Positions 26,307 to 30,281 of a stretch of 30,281 nt of DNA are shown one piece after another; within the stretch, counting starts at the first letter, position 1, and each line of letters begins with the position of its first letter. Under the pieces are notes generated by a model, which was given only the letters and a program-made list of their open reading frames with translations, did no database searches and was not told the origin of the DNA. Position numbers and translations under genes: made by a program. Source of the stretch: Clostridia bacterium (lineage in GTDB: Bacteria; Bacillota; Clostridia; Oscillospirales; CAG-272); NCBI GenBank assembly GCA_900769475.1, contig CAAGGQ010000083.1, positions 1-30,281 on the forward strand, written 5' to 3'.

Positions 26307-27285
26307 TACTATCCCAGATCCGCTCGGCAAGTCTGATCTTGGTGGGGGGATGAATGTCGTTCGTTTCGCAAACGTCGGCGGATTGGATCACATCAACAAA
26401 ATCGACCATCCCAACAATTTTTTCCTGCGCCGCTTGGATTCCTTTCCAGGCGGCATCCTGTCTTTCGTCCCAATCCGCGATCTGAACCACGGTAAAGGGA
26501 AGAGACGGATCCTCAAAATCGATTCTCCAACGGGCGATTAGCTCGGCAAGAAGCTTGGTATAATGCTTCCATTCGCCACTTCCCGTGTTGGATTCCCCCT
26601 GATACCAGATCACCCGACCCACCGAGTAGGGAACCACCGATTGTTGACGGATGCTGTAAAGCTTACCGGGCTGATTATGCTCGCCTCGAACGTAAGGAGA
26701 ATCAAACTTTTCCTCGTCGGGCAGATAAAATTCTTCTCGACTGGCGATTTCTGCAGGGATCCAGCTCTCAATTTTAGAGGAACCGAGATAGCAGGCGATC
26801 AGGCCTACCGCAATTCCTTTTTCGCGGCTCATCAAAAGTCCGATATGATAACCCAACGCAGAAAAATACGATGCGGTTTCTTTGGTGCATGGTGTCCAAC
26901 CGTCGTTCGGCGCAAAGGCATCCTCTGTTCCAAAGCGTTCCGAAGCAAAATAGCGAACCATAGGCTCGTCCTCATACTGATCGGCGGGAAAGGAGGTTTT
27001 GTGTAGCTTAAAACCCATATTGGATTGTCCTGCAAGCAACAGAACCTCACCTATGTAAATATCGGTATAGACGGTTGTTTTTCCGTTCAGTGTTGCCGTA
27101 AGGGTATAGGGACCGCCGTAGGAACGGGGAGAAAAGGTGACACACCAAAATCCACCCTCCGAGCGGATGCTTTTTTCTTCGCCGTTCAAGCGGATGGTTG
27201 CAGATCCGCTACCAATGCCGTAAATGCGGATGGGGCGGTTTGCCTGTAAGACTGTGTGATGGTTGAATATGGGCGCCAGCTTCAT
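26299..27285 (-). CDS. Small SASA-type carbohydrate esterase (sialate O-acetylesterase-like)
   Basis: This 328-residue SGNH-like hydrolase should remove O-acetyl groups from sugars. GEVLLLAGQSNM carries the nucleophile Ser88, IWYQGESNT is the second conserved block, and NDIHPPTK supplies His312 with its Asp. A short beta-sandwich (about 10-75) precedes the catalytic part, as in sialate O-acetylesterases of the SASA domain group. There is no signal peptide and it is shorter than the usual secreted members (typically 450 residues or more), so it probably acts on imported, acetylated oligosaccharides in the cytoplasm. The substrate is unlikely to be settled by sequence; acetylated xylan or uronide oligomers fit the neighbours. 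AAAGGAG precedes the ATG at 27283-27285. It is the last gene of the operon, 12 bases after uxuA. Confidence 0.85.
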   Translation of the reverse strand: MKLAPIFNHHTVLQANRPIRIYGIGSGSATIRLNGEEKSIRSEGGFWCVTFSPRSYGGPYTLTATLNGKTTVYTDIYIGEVLLLAGQSNMGFKLHKTSFPADQYEDEPMVRYFASERFGTEDAFAPNDGWTPCTKETASYFSALGYHIGLLMSREKGIAVGLIACYLGSSKIESWIPAEIASREEFYLPDEEKFDSPYVRGEHNQPGKLYSIRQQSVVPYSVGRVIWYQGESNTGSGEWKHYTKLLAELIARWRIDFEDPSLPFTVVQIADWDERQDAAWKGIQAAQEKIVGMVDFVDVIQSADVCETNDIHPPTKIRLAERIWDSIR

Positions 27286-27297
27286 ATTCTTTCTCCT

Positions 27298-28293
27298 TTA
27301 AAGCATTTTTGCAAGGCCCTTGAGGTAACCAAAGGTGTAAGCGCGTGCCGTGTGTCCCCAACGGGTGTCGGCGGTGAGGAAGGGAACGTGGTCATCCAGC
27401 ATCAACCCTTCGTAGCCCCGTTCCTTCAAGGCACGCATAATGACGGCGGGGTCATATCTGCCCTCTCCCAAAAAGCACTCGCTAAAGTTTTCTATCGTTC
27501 CCTGTACATCACGGAAATGCACCATATGGATGCGCTTTTTGGGAACAAATTCGTTGATCATTTCGAGTACCGTTTCTTCACCACCAAGCTGGGAGAAGGT
27601 TCCCATACAGAAGTTGATACCCCAAGCGGGGCTGTTCACCAGCTTTTCCGCCTTGCGGAAATCGTCGGGACAGATAAAAATTCTGTCCACGCCCGCTACG
27701 GGAGAAATGGGGGGATCAGAAGGATGGGTGATGAGCTTAACGCCTGCCTTTTCTGCCTCGGGCAAAACAGCCTTGGCAAAATAGGTGAAATTATTCCAAA
27801 GATCGGCTTGTGTGGGAGGAATCAAGTCGGGGTTTTGACGAACCATATGATCCTTGCTTTGTGTGTAGGCATTGGGTAGCTCCTCGTGCATGGAATGATG
27901 ATACGCCGACACCGTAGCACCAAGTCGGTAAGGCTCGCGGATCGTCGTTCTCCACGCCCACGTGGGGCAAAAATGATGACCGAGGATCGGAATGCCGACC
28001 TTACCCATATTATGGAGCGTTTTGATGTAGTTTTCGATCTGCTCGTCTCTACCGGGCAGTCCCAACAGAATTTTATCAAAAAAGCGGATCGGAACGTTTT
28101 CGATCATTTCCAGCTTTAATTCAAATTTTTCGGTATATTCCTTGAGCCAACGAAGCGAACGCTCGGTCCAATAGTTTTCATCGCTCGTTGCAATGGGAGG
28201 CGTGTTGAAATGAAAGCCCTCCGCCCCGAGCTGACGCGCCATGATCAGCGCATCGTCATTAAATTCCTTGATTGCACCTAAAATAATTTTCAT
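27298..28293 (-). CDS. uxuA: D-mannonate dehydratase
   Basis: The enzyme dehydrates D-mannonate to 2-keto-3-deoxy-D-gluconate (KDG) in the hexuronate branch that joins the Entner-Doudoroff pathway. The 331 residues form a TIM barrel of the UxuA family. Conserved blocks are GHHFCPTWAWRT, the metal-site region ITHPSDPP, INFCMGTFSQLGG, HFRDVQG and MLDDHVP. It is shorter than E. coli UxuA (394 residues), mainly through shorter loops, with the key blocks kept. The ATG at 28291-28293 follows GAGGTGAT, which lies within the last codons of the upstream gene; the intergenic gap is four bases, so coupling is likely. Its product is the substrate of the kinase half of the upstream fused protein. Confidence 0.92.
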   Translation of the reverse strand: MKIILGAIKEFNDDALIMARQLGAEGFHFNTPPIATSDENYWTERSLRWLKEYTEKFELKLEMIENVPIRFFDKILLGLPGRDEQIENYIKTLHNMGKVGIPILGHHFCPTWAWRTTIREPYRLGATVSAYHHSMHEELPNAYTQSKDHMVRQNPDLIPPTQADLWNNFTYFAKAVLPEAEKAGVKLITHPSDPPISPVAGVDRIFICPDDFRKAEKLVNSPAWGINFCMGTFSQLGGEETVLEMINEFVPKKRIHMVHFRDVQGTIENFSECFLGEGRYDPAVIMRALKERGYEGLMLDDHVPFLTADTRWGHTARAYTFGYLKGLAKML

Positions 28294-28297
28294 ACTA

Positions 28298-29998
28298 TCA
28301 CCTCTGTACTCTGCCCGAGGCGTTGCCGCCCATCAGCGAGAGAATATCCGAAACGGAAGAAATATTTACGTCCAGCTCAATGCTTTGCTTGAGGCAGGAT
28401 GCCGCTGCGGCAAACTCGATCTGCTCCTGTGCCTCAAAGCCGTTTTGGTAGGCGTAGATCAAACCCGCGCCAAAGGAATCACCGCCGCCAACACGGTCAA
28501 CCAAATGAATCCGGTATTCCTTGGAGAAATAGGCTTGTCCGCCTGTGTAAAGCATAGCCGACCAATCGTTATCCGAGGCGCTGATGCTTTTACGGAGGGT
28601 AATGGCGACCGTGGGAACGCCGTAGGTTTCGTGGATCTGCTTTGCAACGTCAATATAACCCTCATGGCTGAGGACTCCGGAATTGATGTCGGTGTCTTTG
28701 GCGCAGATTCCCAATACGTCAGCAGAATCCTCCTCATTTGCAATGAGAATATCCACGTATGGAAGAAGCTTTGACATCGTTTCCTTGGCTTGCTCGCGCG
28801 TCCAAAGATTTTTGCGGTAGTTGAGATCACAGCTTACCGTCAAGCCTTTTTTCTTGGCGGCAATACAAGCGGCTTCACATGCCTTTGCCACGCTTTCTCC
28901 CAAAGCGGGCGTAATCCCCGTAAAGTGGAAATGAGAGGAATTTGCAAAGATGCTGTCCCAATCAAAATCTTCCGGGGAGCAAGTAGCAAATGCGGAATTT
29001 TTGCGGTCGTAAACGATCTTGGAGGGACGCTGAGAGGCGCCCTTTTCCGCATAGAAGAGTCCGATTCGATCTCCTCCCTTTGCAATGTGGCTCGTGCCGA
29101 CATTGAACTTGTGCAGATTTGCCAGAGCGCACTCGGCAATCAGGTTGTCGGGCAGGCGCGTAACAAACTCTGTATTCATTCCCATATAAGAAAGAGAAGT
29201 GCATACGTTTGCCTCAGCACCCGTGTAATTGACGACAAATCTGTCCGCTTGAATGAATTTGAGATATCCTTCGGGATTGAGGCGGAGCATAAAATCTCCA
29301 AAGCCAACAATGTATTTGGAGGGATCCTTGATACCTGTGCGAAGGAATTCTGTTTTTTCAATTTCCTCTCCCTTGGAAATTCTTACGGCTCGCTTGCAGT
29401 TCTCCCGAATGGTATCAAAATCCTTGGCTGCCAATAGCTTTGCATCCGCCATATAGCTTCCACCGCAGGCAAGAATACAGGACTCCTTGAGATAGGTACC
29501 GATATTCTTGTAATTCATACCGCCCGTGGGCAGGAATTTTGCCCCTTTAAACGGTCCCGACAACAGCTTGATTGCCGCAAGTCTGCCGCATTGCTCGGCA
29601 GGAAAGAACTTGAATACACGCAATCCCTTTTTGTATCTTTTTTGAATATCGGCGGCGGTGACACAGCCGGGAACGATTGGAACGCCCTTTTGAATCGCAA
29701 AATCCACAATTTCCTCGTCATAGCCGGGCATTACAAGCCCGGAAGCTCCCGCATCAAGTGCCGCCTGTGCCTGTTCAACCGTGAGGACGGTTCCCGCAAG
29801 AATGTGCAGATCGGGATAGTTTTTCACGATCTCGGAGATTGCTTGCAAAGAGACCTCACTGCGAAGTGTAATTTCCAATGCTTTCAGCCCACCGTCCAGA
29901 ATCGCCTTTGCCAGAGGAAGAGCGGTGGTGATGTCGGTAATGTTGATGACAGGCAGAATACCCGTATCGGCAATGGCTTGCATTGTATCTTTTTTCAT
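28298..29998 (-). CDS. Bifunctional KDPG aldolase-KDG kinase fusion
   Basis: A single 566-residue frame carries two enzymes that act in sequence. Residues 1-208 are a KDPG/KHG aldolase of the Eda family: Glu42 and Arg46 in LEITLRS, GTVLT, the Schiff-base Lys130 in FKFFPAE, and LPTGG. After a charged linker (about 209-228), residues 229-566 are a PfkB/ribokinase-fold 2-keto-3-deoxygluconate kinase. It has GFGDFMLRLNPEG at its start, DLNYRKNLW typical of KdgK, and the anion hole GGGDSFGAG with catalytic Asp507. The kinase makes KDPG and the aldolase splits it to pyruvate and glyceraldehyde-3-phosphate, so the domain order is the reverse of the reaction order. Both domains keep their catalytic residues and no stop or frame change lies between them. 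AAGGGG precedes the ATG at 29996-29998. Confidence 0.93.
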   Translation of the reverse strand: MKKDTMQAIADTGILPVINITDITTALPLAKAILDGGLKALEITLRSEVSLQAISEIVKNYPDLHILAGTVLTVEQAQAALDAGASGLVMPGYDEEIVDFAIQKGVPIVPGCVTAADIQKRYKKGLRVFKFFPAEQCGRLAAIKLLSGPFKGAKFLPTGGMNYKNIGTYLKESCILACGGSYMADAKLLAAKDFDTIRENCKRAVRISKGEEIEKTEFLRTGIKDPSKYIVGFGDFMLRLNPEGYLKFIQADRFVVNYTGAEANVCTSLSYMGMNTEFVTRLPDNLIAECALANLHKFNVGTSHIAKGGDRIGLFYAEKGASQRPSKIVYDRKNSAFATCSPEDFDWDSIFANSSHFHFTGITPALGESVAKACEAACIAAKKKGLTVSCDLNYRKNLWTREQAKETMSKLLPYVDILIANEEDSADVLGICAKDTDINSGVLSHEGYIDVAKQIHETYGVPTVAITLRKSISASDNDWSAMLYTGGQAYFSKEYRIHLVDRVGGGDSFGAGLIYAYQNGFEAQEQIEFAAAASCLKQSIELDVNISSVSDILSLMGGNASGRVQR

Positions 29999-30004
29999 GT
30001 TCGT

Positions 30005-30281
30005 TTACCCCTTATATCGAAAAGATTTTTTCCCCTTTACATTCATTTTTTTCTGAAATACGTACCCCGATAGCGGATACTCCTCAGCATCATCCTTGGA
30101 TGCGGTGGTGATGATCAAATCATCCATATCTCTACCCGCAAATGCGCAACAAGATGCCTTTTTGGCAGGAACGTTGATCCGCTCTCCAAAGTTTCCGTCG
30201 GGCTTGATCTCCAAAATTGCATTGCCGTCCCAGAGCCCGAGCCAAATATGATCGTTCTCATCCATACAAAAGCCGTCAGGA
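30005..30281 (-). CDS. SMP-30/gluconolactonase-like protein (partial, 5' end outside window)
   Basis: The last 92 codons are visible; the frame is open to the window edge, so the true start lies beyond it. An internal ATG at 30263-30265 is not the start. The sequence PDGFCMDENDHIWLGLWDG, then CCAFAGRDMDDLIITTAS, matches the C-terminal blades of the SMP-30/LRE/gluconolactonase beta-propeller family, in which Asp and Asn residues bind a metal. These enzymes open sugar lactones. The stop lies six bases before the fusion gene, so it belongs to the same operon. A lactone-opening step leading to an aldonate fits the mannonate pathway downstream, but the substrate cannot be named. Confidence 0.82.
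   Translation of the reverse strand, partial: PDGFCMDENDHIWLGLWDGNAILEIKPDGNFGERINVPAKKASCCAFAGRDMDDLIITTASKDDAEEYPLSGYVFQKKMNVKGKKSFRYKG

Overview
The window looks like a Gram-positive, Clostridia-type (Bacillota) chromosome segment, probably from a gut-type polysaccharide degrader. The evidence is strong AAGGAG-type ribosome binding sites, TTG and GTG starts, a SipW-type signal peptidase next to a TasA/camelysin-like substrate, lipobox lipoproteins, and a carbohydrate-catabolism locus under an AraC regulator. The genus cannot be read from the sequence. I see no tRNA, rRNA, CRISPR array or insertion sequence.

Layout. (1) 1-2110, minus strand: an uncharacterised membrane-anchored protein, a SipW-type signal peptidase I, and a partial gene for a secreted SipW-dependent (TasA/camelysin-like) protein. 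(2) 2111-2806: a 696-bp intergenic region with several inverted repeats, including a switch-like set of mutually exclusive helices on the minus strand, and a plus-strand promoter at its right edge. (3) 2807-17162, plus strand: an apparent 14.4-kb operon of three large lipoproteins. The first has InlB-type repeats and three C-type lectin domains. The second is a 2724-residue protein with InlB-type repeats followed by about 62 GLUG repeats in a higher-order array. The third has about twelve fibronectin-III-like repeats. The operon ends at a terminator at 17185-17221. (4) 17235-19385: two membrane proteins, one with an HELSH zinc-peptidase motif. (5) 19567-22741: a self-contained lacZ-type beta-galactosidase unit with its own promoter and terminator. 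(6) 22805-25317, minus strand: an SDR oxidoreductase overlapping a clan-A-like glycoside hydrolase, divergent from an AraC-family regulator (25441-26295). (7) 26299-30281, minus strand: an operon of an SMP-30-like protein (partial), a fused KDPG aldolase-KDG kinase, mannonate dehydratase, and a small SASA-type esterase.

How the genes fit together. The right-hand third encodes a nearly complete route from D-mannonate to pyruvate and glyceraldehyde-3-phosphate. UxuA makes KDG, and one fused polypeptide then phosphorylates and cleaves it. Hydrolase, esterase, lactonase-like and dehydrogenase genes nearby fit use of a decorated uronic-acid-containing glycan. The left-hand half is a cell-surface locus: a fibre-type export module facing a set of very large repeat lipoproteins. 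The first two lipoproteins share a related N-terminal InlB region but carry different C-terminal modules. A role in adhesion or glycan binding is inferred, not shown. The most unusual items are the GLUG higher-order repeat, the aldolase-kinase fusion, and the possible leader RNA upstream of the SipW module.
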